Assembly: GCA_016647705.1 (NCBI GenBank)
Contig: CM028326.1
Span: 3,348,001-3,412,000, forward strand
Source: Eucommia ulmoides
Taxonomy: Eukaryota > Streptophyta > Magnoliopsida > Garryales > Eucommiaceae
Length of the DNA stretch: 64,000 nt
Reading direction: 5' to 3'
Part shown: positions 11,745 through 23,339 of the stretch, piece by piece
Layout of the letters: each line of letters opens with the position of its first letter
How positions within the stretch are numbered: the first letter of the stretch is position 1
Made by a program: the position numbers and the translations under genes
Notes under the pieces: generated by a model
The model's database searches: none
What the model saw: only the letters and a program-made list of their open reading frames with translations
Told to the model about the DNA's origin: nothing

Positions 11745-11850
11745 GTTGAAAATTGGACTGTTCTTAGGAATGTTGAGACCTTCCATATGGATTTTCAGTA
11801 TTTCTATGAGAGTTTAATTACAATATCTTATCACGTGCCTTTTTGCTATA
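11745..11850 (+). pseudogene. NLR exon 1/intron 1 relic
   Basis: The segment contains 'ctgttcttaggaatgttgag', then 'gaccttcc', 'tcagtatttctatgagagtt' and 'cacgtgcctttttgc'. It parallels the end of exon 1 and the start of intron 1 of NLR-1 (2608-2815), with internal deletions. No NLR exon 2 follows, so this is a solitary footprint of an NLR copy. Confidence 0.6.
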
Positions 11851-11876
11851 CCCAGATTTAGCAAACCCCATACCCC

Positions 11877-11930
11877 CATCAACCCCTCTCTCTCTAAACC
11901 CATCAACCCCTCTCTCTCTAAACCCACCAC
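11877..11930. repeat. 24-bp tandem repeat
   Basis: Two and a bit copies of 'catcaacccctctctctcta' plus AACC lie head to tail at the start of a CT-rich segment. The CT-rich segment continues to about 12000 and is followed by GA-rich sequence at 12165-12210. No gene is supported between 11931 and 12326. Confidence 0.75.
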
Positions 11931-12326
11931 CACCCTGGTCGGAAAACTCACCACACCCCAGCTCTCATCCTCTTTCCTTCTTCTTCTTTTTCTCTCTCTT
12001 CTGACCGGATCTGTGACCAAGATAATCCAATATGGCCGGATGACTGTCAAAGCGACTGTGATTCGTCGTCATTGGTCGTCGACGATGGAGACGAGATATA
12101 GCTTCATCATCCTTTTAGCGGTAATGATGGTGATTGTTGGATTCCCTTCGCCGAAGCAGGGCGGGAGAGAGAGAGAGAAGAAGGAAGGAAGAGGAGAAAA
12201 GGAAAGGAGGTGTGGTAGATTTTTCGGCGATGGAGGTGGAGTTTCGGCGAGGTGGTGGCGGGGACAGAGGGGGAAAGAATAAGATTTTTTTTATACATAT
12301 TTTGTTTAAATTTTTTTTTTAAAAAA

Positions 12327-13511
12327 GGCCATGCACCATTAATTCCCAAAATGCACAAGATATTACTGATTAAGCCTATTTTTTTATTTTTTTACACCAA
12401 TAACTCATTTTGTTTTTTTATAGGTGTTGAATATAATATCAATTTTATTTTATTATTTTTTTTATGATATTATTTTTTTCTAACTAAAATATGCGTTGGA
12501 TGTTGAATGTAATATCAATTATTTTTTAATTTTTTTTTTTTTTTTAACGATGTTACATTCAACACTTGTGGATATTAAATGTAATATTAATTGTTCTTTT
12601 GTTTTTGTATGCAAAGTAAAATCCATATGATGTAACATTCAACACTTGTGGATGTTGAATGTCACATCAATTGTTCTCATGTTTTTATAGATTGTATTAT
12701 GCATAGATATTACATTCAACATCTGTAGATGTTGAATGTAACATCAATTGTTCTCTTATTTTATGTATTCATGGTTACAAATTATATGACGTTATATTCA
12801 ATATTTTGAATGTAACATCAATTACGTTTCTCTCATTATAAATTTAACTAAGGTGCAAAGTTAAAACAACTACAGGTAAAAGTATAAATATGTAAAGATA
12901 CAAAAATATCTCTCTGACATCCCAGTTGGCACGCAAAAAAGAACAAATTTCATCACTGTTCATATCCCTGTTAGAGAGACAGAGAGGAGAGAGAAACAAT
13001 TTCCAGTCAAAATGGTAATCTTGTGGCCAATACTCCTTCGGTTCTTCCTCTCTTCAATTCCGGTCGCCGACAGTATCTTCAATTTGGCAACTCTTTCTCT
13101 AATCGCCAGTCCTCTCCTCCTCTCTCTCCGCTCTACCTCGTTCGTCCTCCATCTCCTAGCATCCTCCCAGCAAAGGCGAGTTTAACGGCGATATCATTAA
13201 TGCGGTTGAAGAGTCCAATTTCGAAAGCTATATCGTTGATCTTCCTCAGGTTCGGTATTCTCTCTCCTCTCCATACACACCACCATTATTAATTTGTTTA
13301 CACAGTCGATGATTGAGAGTCCGTCGATATTGTTCTTCGAGGTGCGTGAATCATAGGAGGACATTTCGGTAAACTCATTGCCGGTTATGTTTGGAAATGG
13401 GACTAATCGGTGCAAGAAAAAGCCGTCGATGGGAGTAAACGGTACAAGAAAAAGTAGGTGGGAATAACCGGTAAATAGTAACGCATTTTGGGAGTAACCG
13501 ATAATTTTTCC
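12327..13511 (+). mobile_element. non-autonomous MULE-like element, copy A
   Basis: This 1.2-kb segment and the one at 62310-63617 are copies of one element in opposite orientation. Copy A starts GGCCATGCACC with 'taattcccaaaatgc' just inside, carries an ~80-bp repeat array, then a CT-rich region with an ATG-initiated short frame at 13012. It ends with repeats of 'gggagtaa(a)cggtacaagaaaaag' type and 'gcattttgggagtaaccg'. Both ends contain an inverted 'cccaaaatgc' motif. The flanks 'tttaaaaaa' and 'cttaaaaaa' suggest a 9-bp target duplication with one mismatch. The clean 9-bp duplication of copy B makes a Mutator-like assignment likely. No transposase is present. Confidence 0.68.
12485..12830 (+). 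repeat. ~80-bp repeat array in MULE-like copy A
   Basis: About four units recur every 77-82 bases (starts near 12549, 12629, 12706 and 12788). Each holds a palindromic core of the form 'gatgttacattcaaca' ... 'tgttgaatgtaacatc', so every unit can fold into a hairpin. The same units occur at 62938-63360 in reverse orientation. Confidence 0.8.
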
Positions 13512-15260
13512 TTAAAAAAATTAAGAGTAAAAAATTTAAAAATAGAAGGGTGTTACTCAATTTTTATAAAAAAGAAAAAAATTATTTTTTGTAAAATAAG
13601 AAAAAGATATTTCTATTTTTAATAAGAAAAAGTTATTTTTAAAAAATTATATAACTTTTACACATAAACAAAAGTTACATAACTTTTTAAAATTATAGAG
13701 AAGGTTTGTGATTTTGTGTGAAATAAATAGTATATATATATATATGTGTGTGTTAAGAGTTCTGCAACCAAATTGTCGAACCCTAGCTCCTCCTTCCAGC
13801 CTTCGTTCCTGCCTCCTCCTCTTTCGTTCGAAACCCTAGCTCCAACCTCTTCCTTCTAGTGATTTTGTTCAAGCCTCCTCCAGATCGTCGATGATCTTTC
13901 TTCAACCTCTAGACCCTTCTGTCGCAAATCGTCGAAGATCGCAGATCGTAGAGGATGGTTACCCTAAGAGCTTTCTACTGCTCCAAAGATGATAAACTTT
14001 TGGTCTAATGATTTCATGGCTGCCGGAAGCTTTTCTACTCTTCTCCATGGTATCCTCTCTCTCTCTCTCTACATCCATGGCATGAACTCTTCCATTTATC
14101 TATGCATGATTATATACTCAATTGTTACTGCATTTTAAGATATCGTTCTCAAATTCCACCATTAATGCAGCTTGAGATCTTACAGGCTTGCATTTTGTAC
14201 TCCGAATTTCATTTGCTTGTCATCAAGGCTTATAACAATTTCTGTCTGGAAGTAACATTTTATAAGATTTTAGTTAAGGTATGTTGTGATTTTATGTCAG
14301 ATTTTGATTGAAATAGAATTGATTGTGTTGAGATGAGCACAATGTGAAAATACAAATCTATTAAAAAGGAGAATGAATATTATGGAATAAAAATATTAAA
14401 ATTTAATATTTTTTTTTTTGCATATTATCATTAAAAATCCTCTTGAAAGGTCCGTTGGGGGACATTGGGAGCTAAAAACCTCTTGGAAGGTGAATATCAA
14501 AACAAATCATAAACATTTGGGATAAACGAATTGAGCTCGAGCTCCAAAAAATATTCGTTTATTAAACAAGCTGAGCCAAATGTTGTTTGCGAACAAATAA
14601 TACTATTTAATTAAATATAAATTTTATTTTTTAGGGTTTGATATACATTTTCTTACTCTCTCACTAAGACTCAGCCGCCTCCAACTCCCAAGGCCCAAAA
14701 TAAGCTCTCCAAACCCTAAAATCTCAATTATCTTCAATCCTCCCTCATCCATGCCGCTGCCGCCGTGCTTCCTGGACCCTGACGTCTCCGATCAGTTGCC
14801 GCAAGCCAACACAACGATGACGTCGATGATCTGCCTGTCCATGTCTCCTTCCATACCGTCGACGAGCATCACCACGAACCACCACTAGCCTCAACGCGAC
14901 CAACAGATCCGGTACTCTCCTTCTCTCTAAATGGGTTATGGGTTTGAAATTTTCGATTGACAATTCCTCACCAAAATACAGAACAACCTCAAATCGGAGC
15001 TCCTCTCTCTGATGCCGCTGATCAGCCGCTGCGAACCACCACTGCTCCGATGTGGCGACGTCGCGAGCACTACTGCGGGATTTGTTGAATTTTCGAGCTC
15101 CATCTCTAAATCTAGTAATCTAGATCTGGTAATATCTCTCTCTCTCTCTCACTGATGCGGGATTTGTTGTTCACGAGTTTGATTGTTTTCCCGTTCACCA
15201 ATTATTTTTACACCTGCACTCTAGGTGCTCGAGAAAATGATCAACCGAGAAGCCTTCCTT
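13512..15260. other. intergenic; leader-like CT-rich segments, no supported gene
   Basis: Two stretches look like plant 5' leaders (13780-13960 with repeated 'aaccctagctcc', and 14640-14760 with 'aaccctaaaatctcaa'). The second leads to an ATG at 14751 with a 45-codon frame beginning MPLPPCFLDPDVSDQLPQAN, which I do not recognise. 'gcttgcattttgtactc' at 14185 recurs in NLR 3' flanks (30717). These may be captured gene pieces in dead elements. Confidence 0.35.
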
Positions 15261-17086
15261 GTTGGCGACATATTAATCACTCAAAAAGTAATTTGTTTTA
15301 CTAGAATTAATTAAGACAATTACTTAATTATAATTAATTAATATTTTTTTTAAAAATTAATCATTTAATTTTTATTAATAAAATATTCAATAATAAACAG
15401 TTAATCCCTTTAGTTCCAATATTAAAATACTGAGTCATTTTATGGTTTTATTAATTAAAAAATATTATAAAAATTAGATGGAAATTAATAAAAGTAAGGA
15501 TAAATTAATATTAATAAAAATAAGGATAAATTAATTTCATGTCATTTTTTAACAACACAATTTTAACACATGTCCCTTGGATTTTTAGACTTAATTTGTA
15601 GTCATTTTTTAGTGTTTTAGTTGATTGTAATTGAAAAATACTAATTAGTGTTAAGAAATGGACTACCATCTCAAAATTGCCATACCATCAACATCGCAGC
15701 GATCCACCTATAATCACCGCCAATCACCATCGTTGCAATCTGCCACAACTGTCATGCCCAACCCTAAACTAAATTTTTTAAACCCAAGTCCGACCATAGT
15801 TTGATAATTTATTTTTTTATAATTTAAAAATGATCACTAAAATAACGAATAAAAAATATAAAATAGATTTAACATAATAATTAGTGCTTATCAATATTAA
15901 TTTTCATAAAAATAAAAAAAAAAAATACTAGGGTTGTTGAGTGAAGAATTAGAGATTAGGGTTACTTGATTTATATATATACACTAGCGTATAACTCGTG
16001 CTTGAATGTATGGATTTTTTAATTTTTTTTATTGTTAAGTTAATAATTGATTTAGTATAAAAATGACAATTAATTTAGCCCAAATAAGGAAAAAATTTAA
16101 CAAAATTTACATTTACAAATTCACAAATCAAAAGTACGCAATCGAATACAAAGAATACTCAATAAATTTTTTTAAAAATAAAAAATAAAAAAATCTATTT
16201 CATTTAAACAACCTATCAAATTATCGAGTCCCATTATTTATAGTTCTTAAATTCAAACGTCATATTAGTTTTTTTTTAAAAACACAATAACATAACTAAT
16301 TAGGGTAAATTATTTCTACATGTACACTAAAAGTACTTACGTATGCATAGTAAAATATTTAATAAAAAATTGACAAATTCACGTTTTTTTTACAACATTA
16401 ACCAATGCAACAATATAAACTTAATGACAATCAATCAGTAAGACAATGGCGTGCGCAACCAAAAATAAAAAATTAATGTCGAAATTGGAACCCACCACTT
16501 ACAACAACTGGAATTTACCTTAAATTGTTAAAATACGGCTCTAGTTTTTAATAATCTTCTAAAGAATAATTGCCACCACCACCTAGAAAAAAAAAAAAAA
16601 AGACAAATAATTAAATCTAACTTAAATTCATAACTGAAAAAAATTGATAAAAATTCTAAAAACATAGCAAAGTAGGAGGGAAGAACTACTCACCAAATAC
16701 CAAAACTAAAGCTAAAAAAGTATAAATAGCCAAACTTACCTTTTAAGGTATTACACCATGGAATTTACATTGCCATAAATAGTGATTTTATCCACTGCCA
16801 AGAGTTAAAAGTCTAAAAAAGTAAAACAAAAAACTTAACACTTCTAAGCGACTAAAGATCTAATTAAAAAAAAAAAAAAGTAAAATAAAGTATTCAGAGG
16901 ATATGAAAGTGACAATTTTCATAGCTACACGAAGGATGAAATGTTCAGCTGTCCAAACACAAACATTCGAACAAAAATCCAACCACAAAACAAAAACATA
17001 CCAATTGGATTTACATAATCAATATATTGAAACCTATAAATTCATGTCAAAATATACCTACATGAACATTAAATTAGAAACTAAGA
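15261..17086. other. AT-rich intergenic sequence, no gene seen
   Basis: No recognisable gene, RNA or element ends. It contains A and T runs and 'tcaccgccaatcaccatcg' type triplet-rich sequence at about 15670-15760. Confidence 0.5.
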
Positions 17087-17862
17087 CCCCGTTTGTTTAG
17101 TGTTTCTATTCTCATATTATGGTTTCTGATCTAAAAAAGTGAAGGAACAAAAATCGATCTCTACATTGCTCCCATTACTTTCAAGTAAATTTTCTAGAAA
17201 TAAAATGGAATTGCTCCCACATTTCTATTTTTGTTTTTATTCTGTTTCCTGATTTTTCAACTAATTTTTTTGGAAACACAACATAATTATCCTGCATTTC
17301 TACTTTTGTTCCAAGTTTCCAGAGTATAGAAAGTAAAATATGGGAACAGAACGAGGATAAAAGATTGTATAAAGATTGCACTTATGCAAATATTCGTAGA
17401 GGATAGATCGAAAAACAGACAATAACTGATTATGGTAAATAGATAGCTTTGTAGTAATCACACTATGCATCAAAAGTTTTAAAAAGACAAAAGCTACTCT
17501 AATTCAATGTTTCATAACAAATACTAACAACTCCAATGATTGGACACTCTAAAAACTCCCTACACTTTAATATGATGTAAACAGTTAAGAACCAATGCCC
17601 AATCTAAAAGTAACAAATCAAAGCTACAATAACTTCACAATCTACGCCTAATTTTAACAAATAGTGTATTTGCTAATCTATGAATGACCTTAAGTATTTC
17701 CATAGTACAGATTTTGGCATAGATTCATTTATTCAAATCTAAACATGAATGAAGTCATTCATAAAAAATTGTTCCCAGGAATTCGTTGTTAAATATTTGA
17801 GGATAATTCTATTTCGCTACCTCCAATTTCCATAATACCAAACACTACCCAAACAAATAGGA
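17087..17862. mobile_element. possible TIR element (PIF/hAT-like ends)
   Basis: The left end ACCCCGTTTGTTTAGTGTTT and the right end AAACACTACCCAAACAAATA are approximate inverted repeats about 770 bp apart, of the kind seen at many plant non-autonomous DNA elements. I find no convincing target-site duplication and no transposase, so this call is tentative. Confidence 0.35.
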
Positions 17863-18573
17863 CAAAATGAAAATGGAATTAAGAAACATATCTATAAAAC
17901 TCAAATTATAACCATGTCCAAAAATCTATAAAACTCAATTCAAGAAATTAATTTAGATTAAGTATTTGAGAGTAAATCCAAGTCATAAGTACCTGTTGAT
18001 CTAAGTCCCATTGCTGCACTAATTCCATAAATCAGAAATATGTAGAAACAACTAAATAACTCAACTAATTAATATAAAAAAAAAAAAAAAAAAAACAATA
18101 AATAGAACAAAATTAGAAAATATATCCTTAGTTCCTTACCGAATTTGAACAATCAAGCTTACCGCAATACAATTTGATTTTAAGCCAAATGACCAACCTT
18201 GAGGCTTTATGATACCTGATTATCTCACTGCACAAAAAAACTGAAAAATTAGAAAAAGAAAAAAATAAATAAAAATAAACCAATAAATAACAAAATAATA
18301 ATAAAGAAGAAAATATATCGTTTCTGAATTTAAACAAATCATGACTCTTTTTGAAACCATACCTTTAGATTCATGCTTGAAAACTGAAGTTGTTAGTTCA
18401 ACGACAAAATCCAACGACAACAAAATTACGTTGAGTGTTAGTTCAACAACAAAATCCAAAAAAAAAAAAAAAACATAAATATTTCAGTTAGAGCAAAGAA
18501 AAATAATTTTGATGGAAAATTGAAATCTCCATTATGTGTAGAGTAAAGACCAATTTCACTTTGTTCAACATTT
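17863..18573. other. AT-rich intergenic sequence, no gene seen
   Basis: It contains a direct repeat around 18390-18460 ('gttagttcaac(g/a)acaaaatcca', two copies about 49 bases apart) and a poly-A run at 18457-18472. There is no supported gene. Confidence 0.45.
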
Positions 18574-18656
18574 TTATCCTAAAATAATAAATTGAGTTCG
18601 TATAGGCATTTTGGATGCTGCTATTGAAATAGGCATTCTGGCTAATGCTTTTGACA
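18574..18656 (-). pseudogene. rpl16: plastid rpl16 3' end fragment
   Basis: Read on the minus strand, the sequence encodes ISIAASKMPIRTQFIILG and then a TAA stop (complement of 18574-18576). This matches the conserved C-terminus of chloroplast ribosomal protein L16. Upstream residues diverge, and after about 25 codons the sequence jumps into psbC. A plastid gene end in plant nuclear DNA is a nuclear plastid insertion. It could also have come through mitochondrial DNA that already held plastid pieces. Confidence 0.8.
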
Positions 18657-18660
18657 CTCT

Positions 18661-18753
18661 CCTAAACCAGTAGGCCCTTTAGCGGATCCCACGTTAGCCC
18701 CAAGATGTTTGTCTCTAACTAGAAAAGTAAATGCTTGAGATTGAGAAGCTTCG
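18661..18753 (-). pseudogene. psbC: plastid psbC (CP43) internal fragment
   Basis: The minus strand encodes [14 protein letters not shown], then [15 protein letters not shown], a distinctive segment of the photosystem II CP43 protein. Only about 31 codons are present, and both neighbours are unrelated plastid-like sequence. In plastids rpl16 and psbC lie far apart, so the fragments were joined before or during insertion. Confidence 0.85.
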
Positions 18754-18984
18754 CCCCTCACTGAACCAATTGTTCAAGAGCATGGATGATGTTAGTGGAG
18801 ATGAATACATCCAGCCGAAGCCAATAACAATCATTACTCCGGCCAAATCAAACCTATTTCTTGATTCAATAGAAGCCCAAAGAGGTTAATAGGGTCCAAA
18901 TAACAAGAGATATGTAAAAAGTAGGTCTTATTGTGCCTACTCCTACTCCTATATGGAATGTAACAACGTAAGGAGAAAAAAGAA

Positions 18985-19075
18985 AGAAGACGAGTTCTTC
19001 TTTCACTTAGGAGTTGTGTAAGATGAAAGTCTCATGCACAGTTTTGAATGAGAGAAAGAAGCGAGGAATCCTCCC
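18985..19075 (+). other. group II intron 3' end (domain V), plastid ndhB-like
   Basis: 19011-19044 forms the domain V hairpin of a group II intron: GAGTTGTGTAAGA, a GAAA-type loop, then TCTCATGCACAGTTT, with the usual two-base bulge and several G-T pairs replacing G-C. The following 'gaatgagagaaagaagcgag' resembles, from memory, the 3' end of the chloroplast ndhB intron. The intron assignment is firm; the gene of origin is less so. It can no longer splice as part of any gene here. Confidence 0.65.
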
Positions 19076-19400
19076 CTTACTTAAGGATTATATTGCCCCC
19101 AATTTTTATGAAATACAAGATGCTCATTGAATGAGAAAAAACTTATCTTCACCTCTCCAATTTTAGAGTCATAGTTGAGTGATCATCCATCCATCTGATT
19201 CTAATTCAATTTCGCTGTTGAAGAGATTCAATCAAGATCATCACTAGCTCCCTATCACAATTCTGAAGGATTTCCCTAATCCTTCCTTCCCGAAAAGAAG
19301 ATCGTTAAATTCTTTTTCCTTCCCATAAGGACCAGTAGATTGGATCTAGCCGTAAGAAGAATGCTTGGTATAAAAGGATCGAAACATGCCACTGAAAGAC
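19076..19400 (+). other. probable further organellar sequence
   Basis: This has less AT bias and fewer homopolymers than its surroundings and continues directly from the domain V segment. Phrases such as 'gattggatctagccgtaaga' look organellar, but I could not assign a gene. The segment 18757-18980 is similarly unassigned; its minus strand reads GVMIVIGFGWMYSSPL. Confidence 0.4.
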
Positions 19401-19439
19401 TCAATTGATTCTATCCTCTCATGTTCCGGTTATGGAATA

Positions 19440-19790
19440 GACGAAATAAATCACAAAATGGTGGAAACCAAACCGCACGTTGGTACTGCAATTGCCGTAA
19501 TAATCATCGGCATAGCTGCTACTAGTAGTGGCATCGAGCTCAACCCTCGCCGCCTTCGATGCCAAAACTAAAAGCCTCTTGATCTCCTCCCTTCTGGCAA
19601 TCGCAAGCCGACATTTCCGGCGGACAACGAAAAACCAAATCATCGGACCCAGAAGAGCAAGTAGCAAGATCACCAAGCTCAAAAACCCTAGCAACTCAAA
19701 CCCCAGATCTGGCCAATTAAAATCTAGCGTTGGTGAGAGAGATAGAGGATTGCGACGGTGGTGGTGGTGGTAGCCTGAAAGAGAGCTAAA
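19440..19790 (-). pseudogene. UBP16-like deubiquitinase first-exon fragment
   Basis: The minus strand encodes a hydrophobic segment (LGFLSLVILLLALLGPMIWF), then VVRRKCRLAIA and RREEIKRLLVLASKAARVEL. This resembles the N-terminal membrane anchor and Arg-rich linker of plant ubiquitin-specific proteases of the UBP15/16 group, which normally precede a MYND zinc finger. Neither the MYND finger nor the USP catalytic domain is present, and the expected ATG is not where the family starts. CT-rich leader-like sequence upstream (19790-19870) suggests a copy of a promoter-proximal gene end. Identification is from memory of the family. Confidence 0.55.
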
Positions 19791-20039
19791 AATTAAGAGA
19801 GCGAGAGAGAAAGAGAGAGAATATGCTCGATGATGGCGTGGGGCGATAGAGTGAGAGAGTATGTGGAAAAGATGGGCCCTAAAAATGAACAGACCTATAT
19901 TTTGAGGCCCTAGTTCTACCCATTTGCTCAAAATTCAAGTTCAAGACCAACAAAAAAGACAATGGACTAGGCGGGTTGGGTAGGCCCTTGAACCCATGAC
20001 GACTCTTAATATTGGGCGGTGTTAGGTGGCGGTCCATGC

Positions 20040-21247
20040 TGATATCTGTGCATATAGAGACACTTGAAGTTTTATATGTTTTTAGTTATTGTTAAATGTA
20101 CATGTGAATTTCCACATATATGTCTCCGATGAAGGAAGACTTGTGGCACAATTCAAAGAGATTACATTCAATATTGAAGATACCATCGAAGAATTTATGC
20201 TGGAGATGGATCTTGTGGACTTTGACAAATCAACCAATATTTTTGGTATCAAGTTATGTATAACCACCATCTTTTGCTTCCTGAAGCGAATATTTCTCAT
20301 CTTTCAATTTCATCATCAACTCAAAAACATCAACAAAGAATTTAATGTTCTGAAGGATGTATCGAATTACCATTAAAATAATATGAACAAAACCAAGAAG
20401 TTAAGAGATATGAAGTACGATACTTTGCTTATGATAAGGATCCATACATAGTGGGGATAGATGAACATGTTGATCTAAAAAAACTAGTCGAATAGTCCCA
20501 AAAAAAAAAAATACGGTTGTGATCACAGTTTGGGGCCCGAGTGGATCAAGCAAGATAACTATTCTCAAGTAGTTACACAAGAACATCCAGCTCGACAACG
20601 ACGTCGACTGTAATGCTTGGGCTTACGTGGAACTAATAAATTTTTTTAAAGGTATTTTAAGGGACATGGTGGAGGAATTCTACAATTGTGCTAAAGTACC
20701 AGTTCTTGACGGTATTGACAGAATGAATGTTAAAGAGATACAAAGAGTCCTGTTCACTTACTTGGAGATAAGAGATACATTCTCATCCTTGATGATGTTT
20801 GGGATCATTAGAATGTCTTGTCCGAGATTCAATGTTTTTTTTTCCAAATAACAATGGGCACTCTTGTGTTCTCATCGTTAGGTGTCACAAAACCGTAGCT
20901 TTTCAGTCTTTTCGGGGGCGCATGTACCACTATCTCAAGGTAGAATGTTTGAATCCCTAATTGTCTTGGGATCTGTTTTGCGAAATGGTTTTTAAATATC
21001 ATGACTCTGAGAGACGACATTGTTAATATTTGAATAATGTGGCAAAAGCTTGTCAATGGATGTCAAGACTCATCTCTTGCAATTGTAGCTATTGGTGAAT
21101 AGATGTCAACTAAAGGCGAAAACATACATGAATGGAACAAGGTGGTCATGAACCCGATTTTGCAATAGAAGAACAATCTTAAGAAAGCCATGTTATTGAG
21201 TTATAAGAATTTGGCCAAACAACTTAAATGTTGTTTCTCGTATTGTT
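20040..21247 (+). pseudogene. NLR fragment (intron tail, CC, NB-ARC to RNBS-D)
   Basis: It starts in the tail of intron 1 ('gagacacttgaagttttata'), then exon 2 from about 20119 with a degraded acceptor. It shows TFNIEDTIEEFMLEMDL, a damaged P-loop (VWGPSGSSK), an intact kinase-2 core in 'atccttgatgatgtttggga' (LDDVW), and RNBS-B to RNBS-D pieces in changing frames with many stops. It ends abruptly in RNBS-D (CCFSYC), where Ty3/gypsy sequence begins. The missing LRR confirms a dead fragment. Confidence 0.85.
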
Positions 21248-21840
21248 TAATCTTAAATCGATTTATTTCTCGAGCATTTGACAAATTCATGTCCTTCTTT
21301 AAAACCCTGCATGGTAATAAGAGTTTCGATTGGACCAACGAATGCGAACAAGCCTTTCAGGCGCTCAAGAAGTACATTTTTGAACTACTGATATTTACCA
21401 CCTTGAAGCTAGGGTAGGAAATGATCATCTACTTGGTTGCCTTGGTTACAGTCGTAAGTTCATCACTTGTGATTGAAGAGAACGAGCACAAAGGCCTGAG
21501 TATTATGTTAGCCATGTGCTAAGTGGACGAAATCTCGCTAAGCACAATTGGAACTGACTGGCTACGCAACGATAAACTTGGCAAAGAAGCTCTAACATTA
21601 TTTTCAAGCTCACCCAATGGTGATGCTCACCAACCAGCCTTGAGGGTTATATTGCATCGATCGAAGACCTCCGGAGAACTACTAAATTGGTCAGTCGAGT
21701 TAGGAGAATTTCACATCGGAACAACCATTAAAGGCTAGGCGCAAGTGGATTTCATGTTGGAATTTACGTTCTTGGAGAAACAAGCATCAAGAAGCGAGGG
21801 CAACACCCACGGCCTAGACCAACATTGAATTGAATGCCTA
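21248..21840 (+). mobile_element. Ty3/gypsy pol fragment (RNase H region)
   Basis: The frames read LNRFISRAFDKFMSFFKTL, ECEQAFQALKKYI, then ALRVILHRSKTSGELLNWSV and ELGEFHI. This is the RT-RNase H segment of Ty3/gypsy polyproteins, whose typical forms run NRFISRS..., CEEAFQALK..., and LRQVLHRP..SGRL.KWAIELSEF. Stops and frameshifts are common, and no LTR or integrase accompanies it. It joins an NLR fragment on each side, and the same arrangement recurs at 27263-28600. Confidence 0.82.
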
Positions 21841-22118
21841 AGATCGAACAATACAAGAAACAACATTTAAGTTTTTTTGGGAAAATGCTTATAACTCAAT
21901 AGCAATGATTCTTTAAGATTGTTCTTCAATTGCAAGTCGGACTCACGACCAACTTGTTTTATTCGTGTATGTTTTCGCATTTGGTTGACATTAATTCACC
22001 AACAACTACAATTGCAAGAGGTAAGCCTTGGCATCCATTAACAATCTCATTTGTCACACTATTCAAATATTCACATCGTCGTCTCTTAGAGTCATGATAT
22101 CTAAAAGCTATTTCGCAA
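21841..22118 (-). pseudogene. NLR fragment, RNBS-C to RNBS-D, inverted
   Basis: On the minus strand it reads CEIAFRYHD, then VNGCQGLPLAIVVVGELMST (a good GLPL motif), and ends at 'tgttgtttcttgtattgt' (RNBS-D) against the gypsy fragment. It faces the preceding NLR piece across the gypsy segment. At 22118 it meets a + strand NLR piece head to head. Confidence 0.8.
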
Positions 22119-23245
22119 TAGAGATGGATGCTAAAGAAATGCAAAGACAACTGCTCACTTACTTGGCACATAAGAGATACATTCTCATACTTAATGATAT
22201 TTGGAATCATCAGAATGTTTTGCCCGAGATTCAATATTTTCTTCCAAATAACAATGGGCATTCTTGTGTTCTTATTGCTACGCGTCACAAAACCGTAGCT
22301 TCTAAGTCTTTTCGGGGGCACATGCACCACTATCGGAGGGTAGAATGCTTGAATCCTGAATTATCTTGGGATCTCTTCTGCGAAATGGCTTTTAGATATC
22401 ATGACCTTAAAAGATGTTGTTGTGAATATTTGAATAATGTGACAAACGAGTTTGTCAATGGATGTCAAGACTTACTTCTTGTAATTATAGTTGTTGGTGA
22501 GTTAATGTCAACTAAAGGCGAAAACATACACGAATGAAATAAGGTGGTCATGAGCCCAACTTTGTAATTGAAGAATAATCTTAAGGAACCCCAGCTATTG
22601 AGTGATAAAAATTTGTCCAAACATTTTAAATTTTGTTTCTTGTATTGTGCAATGTTCCCCAAAGGTTATCGGTTAACCATTAAAAAGTTAGCATGTTCGT
22701 GCATTACAAAGGGCTTTGTCAAGGAACCACGTAGGGAATCTCCAGAAGACGTTGCCAGAGATTGCTTCCTGGAACTTATTAACATAAGCATGACTATCTT
22801 TCACAACATTAGTAGAGAGCCCATTGCTCGTCAAGTGCACTATTTCATGCATGATTTTTGCGGTTCCTATTCTTACCAATGGGGACTTTGCACTATTATT
22901 CTTAGAGCAATGTACCATTAAACAACTAAACAACTAGAAGCAAAACAACGATGTTTGGTTCTTTATGAAAATCCACCTTCTCTTCAAGCTAAAATAAATA
23001 CACAAAAGCCTTGTTCACTTATTTCATGTAGTGACAATTTATTTTGCTCATCTCTGCCTCAGATTTTAAATAATGTTAAACTTTTGAGGGTGTTAGATTT
23101 GTTTGGAGTTGCACTTGAGACTTACAAGACGAAATTGGGAATATGATTCATTAATGTACTTGGGCTTGAGGGACACAAATGTTGTTAATCTTCCTGCTTC
23201 TTTTGCAAAGTTATGCCATTTGTAAACCTTAGATGTTCGAGCTAC
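22119..23245 (+). pseudogene. NLR fragment (pre-kinase-2 to LRR)
   Basis: It begins MDAKEMQRQLLTYLAHKRYI and continues through a mutated kinase-2 (LILNDIWNH), RNBS-B, GCQDLLLVIIVVG in place of GLPL, RNBS-D CFLYCAMFPKG and a damaged MHD region (YFMHD), into the first LRR (LLRVLDLFGVALE). Several stops and frameshifts interrupt it. It ends tail to tail against a minus-strand NLR at about 23340, with roughly 100 unassigned bases between them. Confidence 0.83.
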
Positions 23246-23339
23246 AAATGACACAAACTGAAAACCGTGTTCTCGAACGATTTCCTACAATTCTTCCCAT
23301 TATGGAATGAATCAAGAATTAAGCTATAAGTCTCGATCT

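Noticed and set aside
21959-22330. 123-codon minus-strand frame as one gene
   Set aside because: Its N-terminal half is antisense to a + strand NLR piece and its C-terminal half is sense NLR. The frame merely spans a head-to-head junction at about 22118.
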